Assembly (NCBI GenBank): GCA_035528895.1
Contig: DATKXS010000108.1
Location: 1 to 48,044, forward strand
Length of the DNA stretch: 48,044 nucleotides
Reading direction: 5' to 3'
From: UBA8522 sp035528895
GTDB lineage: Bacteria; Acidobacteriota; Aminicenantia; Aminicenantales; UBA8522
Positions 7,551 to 13,967 of the stretch are shown one piece after another; the stretch's first letter is position 1, and each line of letters starts with the position of its first letter. A program made the position numbers and the translations under genes. A model generated the notes under the pieces. That model ran no database searches. It worked only from the letters and a program-made list of their open reading frames with translations, and was not told where the DNA came from.

Positions 7551-7589
7551 TGGTCGCAGGAGGCCGCCCTTGGCGGCCTCCTGCGACCA
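7551..7589. repeat. Perfect 18-bp inverted repeat with 3-base loop
   Basis: The arms 7551-7568 and 7572-7589 are exact reverse complements, separated by CTT. It is very GC-rich and lies between two divergent genes, where a terminator is not expected. No T-run follows on either strand. Confidence 0.85.
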
Positions 7590-7638
7590 TCATGAAGATC
7601 ACGCATTTGGAGGTGTATCTGGAGGAAAACCTCCTGAT

Positions 7639-7667
7639 TTGACAATCCGTCTAGGCAATCTTATATA
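7639..7667 (+). promoter_or_regulatory. Sigma-70-type promoter of the fucosidase gene
   Basis: A perfect TTGACA (7639-7644), a 17-bp spacer and TATATA (7662-7667). A small hairpin GGAGG-AAAA-CCTCC (7621-7634) lies just upstream. The leader to the ATG at 7734 is about 60 nt and ends with the ribosome site AGGAGGG. Confidence 0.75.
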
Positions 7668-7733
7668 AGAGGCCATGACCTCGCCATGTATGAGACAGTC
7701 CGCCCCCACGGCGGATATGCAGAGGAGGGCTGA

Positions 7734-9167
7734 ATGAGGAAGGATAAAATCCGGCTGCCTGTTTTGTTGATTTTCCTGGGAACTGTGCCGGCGCTGCTGA
7801 GCTTGATCTCCTGTGCGCCTCAAGAACCGAAAGAAAAAGCTCCGGCGTCCGGCGCGCCGTCACCTCCTCTGATCCCCGAGGACCAGGTTCGGCTGTCCAA
7901 CGACCCGCAAAAAACCGAAATCTTCCGGGACGCGGGGCTGGGACTGTTCATCCACTGGGGCCCGAACTCGCAAATGGGGACGGAGATCTCCTGGCCGCTC
8001 AACAATGCGTCCGACGACTACATCAAGAAGTATTACGCCTTGGCCGAGACGTTCAACCCCGTGCTCTTCGACGCCGCCGCCTGGGCGCGGCTGGCCAAGC
8101 TCGCCGGGATGGAGTACGTCGTCTTCACCTCCAAGCATCACGACGGATTCTGCATGTTCGACACGGCCTACAGCGACTTCAAGATCACCCGCACTCCCTA
8201 CGGCCGGGATATCGTCGCCCAGGTCGCCGAGGCCTTCCGAACGGAAGGAATCCTGGTCGGCTTCTATTATTCGCCGGGGGACTTTCGCTACCAGTACGAG
8301 ACCGGGAGACGCAGTCAATTCCTGATGGCCCCGGACTTCGAAGCGGAGGCGCCCTTCGGCCCGCTGAAGAAGGGCTTCGCCGACTACGAGCGCGGCCACG
8401 TCGAGGAACTCCTGACGAAGTACGGCGACGTCTTCATGCTCTGGTTCGACGGCCAGTGCGAGCCGCTGAAGAAGCACGCCTGGCGGGTCAGGCAGGATAT
8501 CTTCATCGGCCGCGGCGAGATACCGACGCCCGAACAGGAGATCCCCGGCCGGCCCGACGACAGGGCCTGGGAGAGCTGTATGACGACAAGCTGGCAGTGG
8601 TCCTTTCAACCCAACCCGGACATCCGGACCGCCGGGGAGGTCATCGAGAATCTTATCCGCATCCGGGCGCGCGGCGGGAACCTGCTCCTCAACGTCGGAC
8701 CCCGGCCGGACGGAAGGATCGCAGCGCCGGATGAGGACTTACTCCGGGAGCTCGGGTTGTGGATGATGCTCTACGGCGAGGCGATCAAAGCCGTCCGGCC
8801 TTGGACTGTGACCAATGAGGGCGACATCTGGCTGACCAGCCGCCGCGGCGAGGAGACGGTCTATGCCTTCGCCGACTTGGAATATGGGCTGGCCGGAATA
8901 AAAGCGCCCGCCGGCTGCCGCTTCACCCTGAGGTCGGTCCGGACAACCCCGGAGACGACGATCTCCGTCCTCAGCCAGGACGGAGGCGTTGAATGGGTCG
9001 AGGATTCCGGCGGGCTTCATGTCACCGTATCGCGGACGCATACCATCCAGCTCATCAAGAACCCGCTGGCCGAGGCCGGGGTCAAACCTGGCCAGAAAAT
9101 TTCGCCCTTGACGTGGGGACCGGACTGGCCGGTCGCCGTCAAAATCACCAAAGTCAAACCCGTTTGA
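7734..9167 (+). CDS. GH29 alpha-L-fucosidase, lipoprotein
   Basis: A 477-residue glycoside hydrolase that would release terminal L-fucose from glycans at the cell surface or periplasm. A lipoprotein signal ends in the lipobox LISC near residue 25. GH29 marks are GLFIHWGPNSQ, the TSKHHDGFCMFDTAYSDF block near 145, LWFDGQ near 238 (the Asp is the expected nucleophile), and GGNLLLNVGPRPDGRI near 310. A beta-rich C-terminal domain follows. The acid/base residue varies between GH29 members and I cannot assign it. Neighbours are a mutarotase-like protein and a sugar symporter on the same strand. The substrate could be another 6-deoxy-hexoside, but the family call is firm. Confidence 0.92.
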   Translation: MRKDKIRLPVLLIFLGTVPALLSLISCAPQEPKEKAPASGAPSPPLIPEDQVRLSNDPQKTEIFRDAGLGLFIHWGPNSQMGTEISWPLNNASDDYIKKYYALAETFNPVLFDAAAWARLAKLAGMEYVVFTSKHHDGFCMFDTAYSDFKITRTPYGRDIVAQVAEAFRTEGILVGFYYSPGDFRYQYETGRRSQFLMAPDFEAEAPFGPLKKGFADYERGHVEELLTKYGDVFMLWFDGQCEPLKKHAWRVRQDIFIGRGEIPTPEQEIPGRPDDRAWESCMTTSWQWSFQPNPDIRTAGEVIENLIRIRARGGNLLLNVGPRPDGRIAAPDEDLLRELGLWMMLYGEAIKAVRPWTVTNEGDIWLTSRRGEETVYAFADLEYGLAGIKAPAGCRFTLRSVRTTPETTISVLSQDGGVEWVEDSGGLHVTVSRTHTIQLIKNPLAEAGVKPGQKISPLTWGPDWPVAVKITKVKPV

Positions 9168-9220
9168 ACTATGGTGACACCAAACTTAATTCACTTAAGC
9201 TTTGCTCCGAGTTTCTTTCT

Positions 9221-9282
9221 CTTCCTGAGCCAAGCAAATCAGGCTCAGAGGAAGCCTCTCCAAGCAAAACAAATTCGGAGGC
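9221..9282 (+). terminator. Two adjacent hairpins after the fucosidase gene
   Basis: CTTCCTGAGCC (9221-9231) pairs with GGCTCAGAGGAAG (9242-9254) with one bulge. Overlapping its end, GCCTC pairs with GAGGC (9278-9282). Both loops contain CCAAGCAAA. No T-run follows, so termination is only a possibility. The rest of the gap to 9390 is AT-rich, with no gene visible. Confidence 0.35.
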
Positions 9283-9389
9283 ATTAGACCATTAAAAATA
9301 TCCATCATAAACGCAATTATTCGTTTTACTCTGTCATTGCGGGCATAATACTCAGTACATTCATTTTAGATCGAATTAAGGAGGGCCGG

Positions 9390-9827
9390 ATGAACATCAA
9401 GGGATTGAGCGATGGTTTCGCGGTCGCATTGCTACTCCTAGGCGCGGTGCTGCTTATCACCAAAATCACGGGGCAAACACGCCCGGCCGTTGAGCGCTAC
9501 GGAATGATCATCGGGCTCAAGCCGGAAAAGATCGCCGATTATAAGAAGCTCCATGCCGCCGTCTGGCCCGGTATTCTCAAAAAGATAAAAGAGTGCAACA
9601 TCCGGAATTACTCAATCTATCTCCGGGAGGTCGAGCCGGGGAAGCACTATCTTTTCGCCTATTTTGAATACACCGGGAGCGATTTCGAGGCCGACATGGC
9701 CAAAATGGCCGCCGACCCGACGACCCAGAAGTGGTGGAAAGAGACGGATCCCTGCCAGTACGCGATCCCGACTCATGGACCGAAAGAGTGGTGGAGCCGG
9801 ATGGAGGAAGTCTTCCACACGGACTGA
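9390..9827 (+). CDS. L-rhamnose mutarotase-like protein with N-terminal membrane segment
   Basis: A 145-residue protein of the RhaM/YiiL type (a ferredoxin-like fold that interconverts anomers of 6-deoxy sugars such as rhamnose and, in relatives, fucose). Family marks begin at about residue 36: YGMIIGLKPEKIADYKKLHA, with the catalytic-type His in K-x-x-H-x-x-V-W-P-G, then IRNYSIYLRE and a W-rich end (KWWKETDPCQ). Unlike the usual ~105-residue enzyme it has a hydrophobic segment (FAVALLLLGAVLLITKIT, residues 10-27) that would anchor or export it. A strong AAGGAGGG ribosome site sets the start. It fits between the fucosidase and the sugar symporter. Confidence 0.85.
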   Translation: MNIKGLSDGFAVALLLLGAVLLITKITGQTRPAVERYGMIIGLKPEKIADYKKLHAAVWPGILKKIKECNIRNYSIYLREVEPGKHYLFAYFEYTGSDFEADMAKMAADPTTQKWWKETDPCQYAIPTHGPKEWWSRMEEVFHTD

Positions 9828-9880
9828 GCTCGGGACGCGTGCGCGGAAAGAGGACGGTCGAAAGAAATGGAGACAGAGAT

Positions 9881-10007
9881 GGGGACGGTCCTATTTATTC
9901 TCCTGACAAGAGTGGGAAATTAGAGCAAGGGAGATGGTCCCATTTTACCCCTCTCCCTTGATGGGAGAGGGCAGAGGGAGAGGGTGAAAAAAAATAGAAC
10001 CATCCCC
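9881..10007 (+). repeat. Dispersed palindromic repeat family A, long copy
   Basis: The ends GGGGACGGTCCTATTTATT (9881-9899) and AAAATAGAACCATCCCC (9991-10007) are imperfect inverted repeats. Inside is a hairpin CCCTCTCCC/GGGAGAGGG (9949-9957/9963-9971) followed by AGAGGGAGAGGG. The same arrangement occurs in opposite orientation at 39318-39420. No transposase gene is present, so this looks like a non-autonomous or REP-like element. Confidence 0.75.
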
Positions 10008-10034
10008 ACTTCTTAGGAGTGATCGAGAGGCCGG

Positions 10035-11642
10035 ATGGCGAAGCTGAATATCTCCTGGCCCGATATCCTCGTCATCGTCCTCTACCTGGGCGGGATCGTC
10101 GGGCTCGGCCTCTGGGCCTGGTCCCGCCGCAAGAGGACGGCGACATCAACGTCGGCCTATTTTCTGGCTGGAGGGACACTGCGCTGGCCGGTGATCGGGC
10201 TGGCGTTATTCTCCACCAACATCTCCACCATCCATCTCGTCAGCCTCGCCCAGGAAGGCTATGTCAACGGGCTCGCCTACGGCAACTTCGAATGGATGGC
10301 CGCTTTTCTCCTCATCGCCCTGTCCTTTTTCTTCGCCCCCTTCTACATCCGGTCGCGGGTGGCCACCCTGCCCGATTTTCTGGAGCGTCGCTACAGCCGA
10401 GCCTGCCGGGACTGGCTGGCGGTCCTGTCGATTCTCTCGGCCGTGTTCATCCACATAGGGTTCTCGCTTTACACCGGAGCGGTTGTACTCAAGGGGATGT
10501 TCGGGATCGACATCAACCTGAGCATCTTCGTCACCGCCGCGCTCACCGGAGTCTACACTATCGTCGGCGGCCTGCTCGCCGTGGTCATAACCGAATCCGT
10601 CCAGACGATCATCCTGATCGGCGGCTCGACCTGCGTCCTGGTGGCGGGGCTCGTTGCCGTGGGAGGATGGGGCGGGCTGGCGGCGGCGGTCGAGCCCGTC
10701 AAACTCACGATCCTTCGGACCGCCTCTGAGACCCCTTCCCTGCCCTGGTACACGGTCTTCCTCGGCTACCCCATCATCGGCCTCTGGTACTGGTGCGCCG
10801 ACCAGACCATCGTCCAGCGCGTGCTCGGGGCCAGGGATGAAAGGAACGCCCGCATCGGGCCGCTCTTTGCGGGCTTCATCAAGATACTGCCGGTATTCCT
10901 GTTCGTCCTGCCTGGACTCATCGCCGACGGCCTCATCCGCCAGGGAAAGCTCCCGGCCATCAACGATTCGGCCGATACCTACTCGCTCCTGATCAACCAC
11001 CTGCTGCCGATAGGGCTGAAGGGGATTGTGGCGGCGGCGCTCCTGGCGGCCCTGATGAGCTCGGTCTCCGGCGCCCTGAACTCAATCTCCACACTCTTCA
11101 GCCTCGATCTCTACAAACGCTGGCGACCGCAGACGTCCGACCGCCGTCTGACCCGGATAGGACGGCTCGCCACCTTTATCGGCATGATCACGGCCATTCT
11201 TTGGTCGCCCCTGATAAGCCATTTCCAGAGCATCTTCCAGGGGATCGTGGCCCTCATCTGCTATATCGCGCCGCCGATCACGGCCGTTTTCGTCTGGGGG
11301 GTCTTCTGGCGGCGGGCCTCGGCGGCCGGGGCCTTGGCCACCCTGTCCATCGGGTCGGGGCTCGGCCTAACCGTCTTCTTTCTCGACTGGTTCAAGGACC
11401 GGACGGGATGGAGCATCCCCTCGATGATGGCCACCTTCTATCTTTTCGTCATCTGCTCGGTCATCCTGGTCGTCTTATCTTACCTGAAGCCTCATCAGCA
11501 CACGGCGGAGAGCGCGCGCCTGGTTTGGTCCAGTCCGCTGGCGGCACTGCGCGGCCGGAGTGAAACAGGAGGACTGGACTACAGAACGCTCGCCTTAGTT
11601 CTATTCATCGTGATGATCGCCCTCTACATCATCTTTGCCTGA
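10035..11642 (+). CDS. Sodium/solute symporter, SGLT-like (SSS family)
   Basis: A 535-residue inner-membrane protein with about 13 to 14 hydrophobic helices, using the Na+ gradient to import a solute. SSS/SGLT marks include AYFLAGGTLRWPVIGLALFS in helix 1-2, followed by TNISTIHLVSLAQEGY, WYWCADQTIVQRVLGARDE near residue 255, and LAALMSSVSGALNSISTLFS near 340, where the last contains Na+-site serines. A DLYKRWRP loop follows. SGLT-like members mostly carry sugars, and the adjoining fucosidase and mutarotase favour a 6-deoxy sugar, but this is inference. The ATG at 10035 has GAGAGG upstream. A family A repeat fills the gap before it. Confidence 0.92.
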   Translation: MAKLNISWPDILVIVLYLGGIVGLGLWAWSRRKRTATSTSAYFLAGGTLRWPVIGLALFSTNISTIHLVSLAQEGYVNGLAYGNFEWMAAFLLIALSFFFAPFYIRSRVATLPDFLERRYSRACRDWLAVLSILSAVFIHIGFSLYTGAVVLKGMFGIDINLSIFVTAALTGVYTIVGGLLAVVITESVQTIILIGGSTCVLVAGLVAVGGWGGLAAAVEPVKLTILRTASETPSLPWYTVFLGYPIIGLWYWCADQTIVQRVLGARDERNARIGPLFAGFIKILPVFLFVLPGLIADGLIRQGKLPAINDSADTYSLLINHLLPIGLKGIVAAALLAALMSSVSGALNSISTLFSLDLYKRWRPQTSDRRLTRIGRLATFIGMITAILWSPLISHFQSIFQGIVALICYIAPPITAVFVWGVFWRRASAAGALATLSIGSGLGLTVFFLDWFKDRTGWSIPSMMATFYLFVICSVILVVLSYLKPHQHTAESARLVWSSPLAALRGRSETGGLDYRTLALVLFIVMIALYIIFA

Positions 11643-11672
11643 TTATCCTGCCCCCCCCTGAAAGTCACCGAA

Positions 11673-12788
11673 TCAGTAGACGCATTCGCGGGCGGCCTCG
11701 GCGTAGATCCGCAGGTTCTCCGGAGGCGTCTCGAAGAAGTGGTCGCTGCAGGAGAGGATATAGCCGCCCTCGTATCCGACCTTCTCAAAGAGCTGGAAGA
11801 CCATCGCCCGGATCTCTTCCCTGGTCCCTGAGGTCAGGACGTTGAACTGGTCCAATCCGCCGATCAGGGCCAGACGCCGTCCGATCTTCGCTTTGAACTC
11901 CCAGGGCTCCTGGTTGCCGCCGATCGTCGTCGGCGCCAGCGTCTCCGAGGCGTCACAGCCGTTGGCCACGATCGCCTCCTCGATCCCCTTGGTGCCGCCG
12001 CAGGTGTGATAGACGACAGAGAAGCCGAGTGAATGCAGGGCGTCGTGCATTTTCCGGTCATAGGGCAGACAAAAATCCCTATGAAGGGCCGGAGAGATGA
12101 GCGTCGAGGAGCCCGCTCCACCGCCCGTCTCGATGAGGTCGAACCGGGCGCCTTTCATGGTCTCGATGAAACGCAGCTTCTTCTCGAGCAGGATGCGGAG
12201 GAGCTCGTGTACCCATTCGGGCTTGTCAAAGGAGCGCAGCATCAGCTCCTGGATGTCGATGAGGCAGGCCGCATGCTGCCAGCAGCCGGCCTGGTCGCCC
12301 CAGACGAACCCGCGCAGGATGCCCCTGTCGCCGATGAGCTCCCAGGCCCGGTTCACGGCCACCGGGTCGAGCCTGGGGACGGGCATGTATTTTTCAATCA
12401 GGCGGATTTCCTCGTCCCGCTTGATCAGGTACTCGGTGATCCAGGTCGTCGTCCGGTCCCCCGCCGTCTTATAGGTCAGCGTCCCTCCCGGCGTGCGGAT
12501 GGTGTGGTTGCAGACCCTGTGATTCGGGTCGGCGCTCATCATTTCGACCTCGTCCCGCCATTCCGAGGTAGAAAACTTAGTGAAGTCGGCTTCGGCAACC
12601 CAGAACTGCCCCATATCCTGGAAGGATTGGACGGCGACGTCCAATCCGAACAGCTCGAACGCCTCAAGGTCGCTGCTCCCGCCCAGGTACGTATCCAGGT
12701 GGTATTTCTGCCATTGATGGACCGTAGCCGGAAGCCGGTCCGGCTTGCCCTTCTTGAGGGCGCAGAGCATCCGCTCTTTGGAGGTCAT
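11673..12788 (-). CDS. Uroporphyrinogen decarboxylase (UroD)-family protein, methyltransferase-like branch
   Basis: A 371-residue TIM-barrel protein. The start MTSKERMLCALKKGKPDRLP is the classic opening of UroD-family proteins that are not haem enzymes. A His-x-Cys (YHTCGG near residue 260) and a later Cys (ILSCSD near 346) match the zinc-binding H-x-C...C pattern of MtaA/CmuA-type corrinoid methyltransferases, but no corrinoid protein gene is nearby. I chose the ATG at 12788, because the in-frame TTG at 12824 lies in the -35 box of a near-perfect promoter. That makes the message almost leaderless and explains the lack of a ribosome site. It stands convergent to the symporter. Its role in sugar metabolism is unknown. 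Confidence 0.8.
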   Translation of the reverse strand: MTSKERMLCALKKGKPDRLPATVHQWQKYHLDTYLGGSSDLEAFELFGLDVAVQSFQDMGQFWVAEADFTKFSTSEWRDEVEMMSADPNHRVCNHTIRTPGGTLTYKTAGDRTTTWITEYLIKRDEEIRLIEKYMPVPRLDPVAVNRAWELIGDRGILRGFVWGDQAGCWQHAACLIDIQELMLRSFDKPEWVHELLRILLEKKLRFIETMKGARFDLIETGGGAGSSTLISPALHRDFCLPYDRKMHDALHSLGFSVVYHTCGGTKGIEEAIVANGCDASETLAPTTIGGNQEPWEFKAKIGRRLALIGGLDQFNVLTSGTREEIRAMVFQLFEKVGYEGGYILSCSDHFFETPPENLRIYAEAARECVY

Positions 12789-12795
12789 GCTGGGG

Positions 12796-12824
12796 ATTAT
12801 AAAAGGCTCACCGGGTTCGGTCAA
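12796..12824 (-). promoter_or_regulatory. Near-consensus promoter giving a leaderless UroD-family mRNA
   Basis: On the minus strand TTGACC (12819-12824), exactly 17 bp, then a perfect TATAAT (12796-12801). Only seven bases separate the -10 box from the ATG at 12788, so transcription should start at or next to the start codon. No Shine-Dalgarno sequence is present. Confidence 0.75.
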
Positions 12825-12864
12825 TATCGCCGGACGCCCGGGGGGTCTTGATTTCTCCTCTCCT

Positions 12865-12892
12865 TTGTGTTAAAAATATGCCTAAATATGAT
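12865..12892 (+). promoter_or_regulatory. Candidate promoter of the exported hypothetical gene
   Basis: TTGTGT (12865-12870), a 16-bp AT-rich spacer, TATGAT (12887-12892). It lies 37 bp before the ATG at 12929, which has the strong ribosome site AAGGAGG. Confidence 0.5.
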
Positions 12893-12928
12893 TATTCTTA
12901 TAGGATTAGTAGATTCAAGGAGGACGAA

Positions 12929-13468
12929 ATGAAAAAGAGGATCGCGTTTTTCCTGATCCTGACCGCTGGGTGTTTCTTTCTATTGACCGCCCAGACCACG
13001 CAGAAGACCGTCAGCTTCAAGAAGCTCCAGGAATTTCTGCCCAAGATCGACCTCAGCGGGTTCAACCGGCTGAAGCCCGGCGGAGAGACCAGCTCGGCCA
13101 TGGGGATGTCGACTTCGGAGGCCCATGTCAACTATGAAAAGGGCGGCGGCGATAACTCCATCACCATCGAGGTCAAGATCAACGATATGGCCGGCATCCC
13201 GTTCGCCCAGATGGGCGCATCCATGATGGGGATGACCGAGTTTGAGAACGAGACCGAAAACGGTTACGAGAAGTCGGTCAAGGTCCAGGGCTTCCCGGGT
13301 ACGGAGAAAGTCGACAATTCCGAGGACAACAAGTCCGCGGAGATCATGCTCTTCGTGGGCAATCGCTTCCAGGTCGAGCTTCAGGGAAGGGGGACCAGCG
13401 ATACGACTCTCCTTCACAAGCTCCTTGACGATATGAAACTGGCCGACCTGTCCAAGCTGACTCAGTAA
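12929..13468 (+). CDS. Exported hypothetical protein
   Basis: I do not recognise this 179-residue protein. A Met-Lys-Lys signal peptide (IAFFLILTAGCFFLLTAQ) suggests export; the Cys at 15 is not in a good lipobox. The mature part is polar, with Gly-Gly-Gly turns, a conserved-looking SITIEVKINDMAG strand and a run of alternating Met and Gly (MGASMMGMTEF). The tail (LLHKLLDDMKLADLSKLT) is helical. The pattern of Lys/Asp-rich beta strands suggests a small periplasmic beta domain. The ATG at 12929 follows AAGGAGG by five bases. It is divergent from the UroD-family gene, and a repeat element starts 39 bases after its stop. Confidence 0.75.
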   Translation: MKKRIAFFLILTAGCFFLLTAQTTQKTVSFKKLQEFLPKIDLSGFNRLKPGGETSSAMGMSTSEAHVNYEKGGGDNSITIEVKINDMAGIPFAQMGASMMGMTEFENETENGYEKSVKVQGFPGTEKVDNSEDNKSAEIMLFVGNRFQVELQGRGTSDTTLLHKLLDDMKLADLSKLTQ

Positions 13469-13506
13469 GCACCGCTCCGACGAGAGCCCATTCCTCCCCC
13501 GGGGGG

Positions 13507-13634
13507 GACTGTGTCGTAATTGTGATTTGTCATTGCGAGCGACCGCAGGGAGCGCGGCAATCTCCTTTCTTTTCAACGCATTATGAGATTGCTTCGGTCG
13601 CTTCGCTCTTTCGCAATGACATTGTGACACAGTC
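13507..13634. repeat. Palindromic repeat family B element (MITE-like)
   Basis: Terminal inverted repeats GACTGTGTC (13507-13515) and GACACAGTC (13626-13634). Nested inside are GTCATTGCGA (13529-13538)/TCGCAATGAC (13611-13620) and GCAATCTC (13557-13564)/GAGATTGC (13585-13592). The GTCATTGCGAGCGA core resembles repeats I know to be scattered through many environmental bacterial genomes. Only one full copy is in this window. Confidence 0.8.
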
Positions 13635-13709
13635 TCGGGAGGAAAGGGAAGGATCTCTCATACTCAGTTTACTCGGACTGACGGTGCCTCTAGACTGACC
13701 CCAGCTAAA

Positions 13710-13799
13710 ATTGGGATTCAGAGAAGGAGAAATGACTTCTCGGGTTTAGCCCTCCCGATACGCTCTTCGGGTGGAGCTCTGACGTCTCCGAATCCCAAT
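13710..13799 (+). ncRNA. Candidate structured RNA: closed multibranch fold
   Basis: A perfect 10-bp stem, ATTGGGATTC (13710-13719) with GAATCCCAAT (13790-13799), encloses three hairpins: GAGAAG/CTTCTC (13721-13726/13736-13741), CGGG/CCCG (13741-13744/13754-13757, sharing a base with the first) and GCTC/GAGC (13762-13765/13774-13777). It is not a tRNA: the stem is too long and there is no T-loop or CCA context. The strand is unproven. The rest of the gap 13635-13900 shows nothing else. Confidence 0.35.
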
Positions 13800-13900
13800 C
13801 ATCTTTCCTTGAGATCGGCTAACTCAAAACGATAGGCTCTGGAGTTGGCCGCGGCCGGGCCGAAACCGCGCCCGCCGCAGGCCGCTCAACGGAGGCCGCC

Positions 13901-13963
13901 ATGAGAATCCGCCGGACGGTCAAGACCTGGTTTCTTATGACATTCCTTGTCCCTGAGGATTAG
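13901..13963 (+). CDS. Short upstream open reading frame (20 codons)
   Basis: An ATG at 13901 follows a strong ribosome site (GGAGG, five bases upstream) and encodes MRIRRTVKTWFLMTFLVPED before a TAG that ends four bases before the ATG of the large secreted protein. The peptide looks like the start of a signal sequence. It may be a leader peptide that couples translation to the next gene, or the remnant of a duplicated gene start. The N-terminal Met-Arg-Ile-Arg is shared with the downstream protein. Confidence 0.4.
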   Translation: MRIRRTVKTWFLMTFLVPED

Positions 13964-13967
13964 GGTC

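Noticed and set aside
12789..12824. Extending the UroD-family protein to a TTG start at 12824
   Set aside because: That TTG is the first triplet of the -35 box TTGACC; the next 36 bases hold the whole promoter, and the family start motif begins at 12788.
13710..13799. tRNA or tmRNA in the gap
   Set aside because: Closing stem is 10 bp, no T-loop GTTCRA, no anticodon arm of normal size and no CCA-like end.
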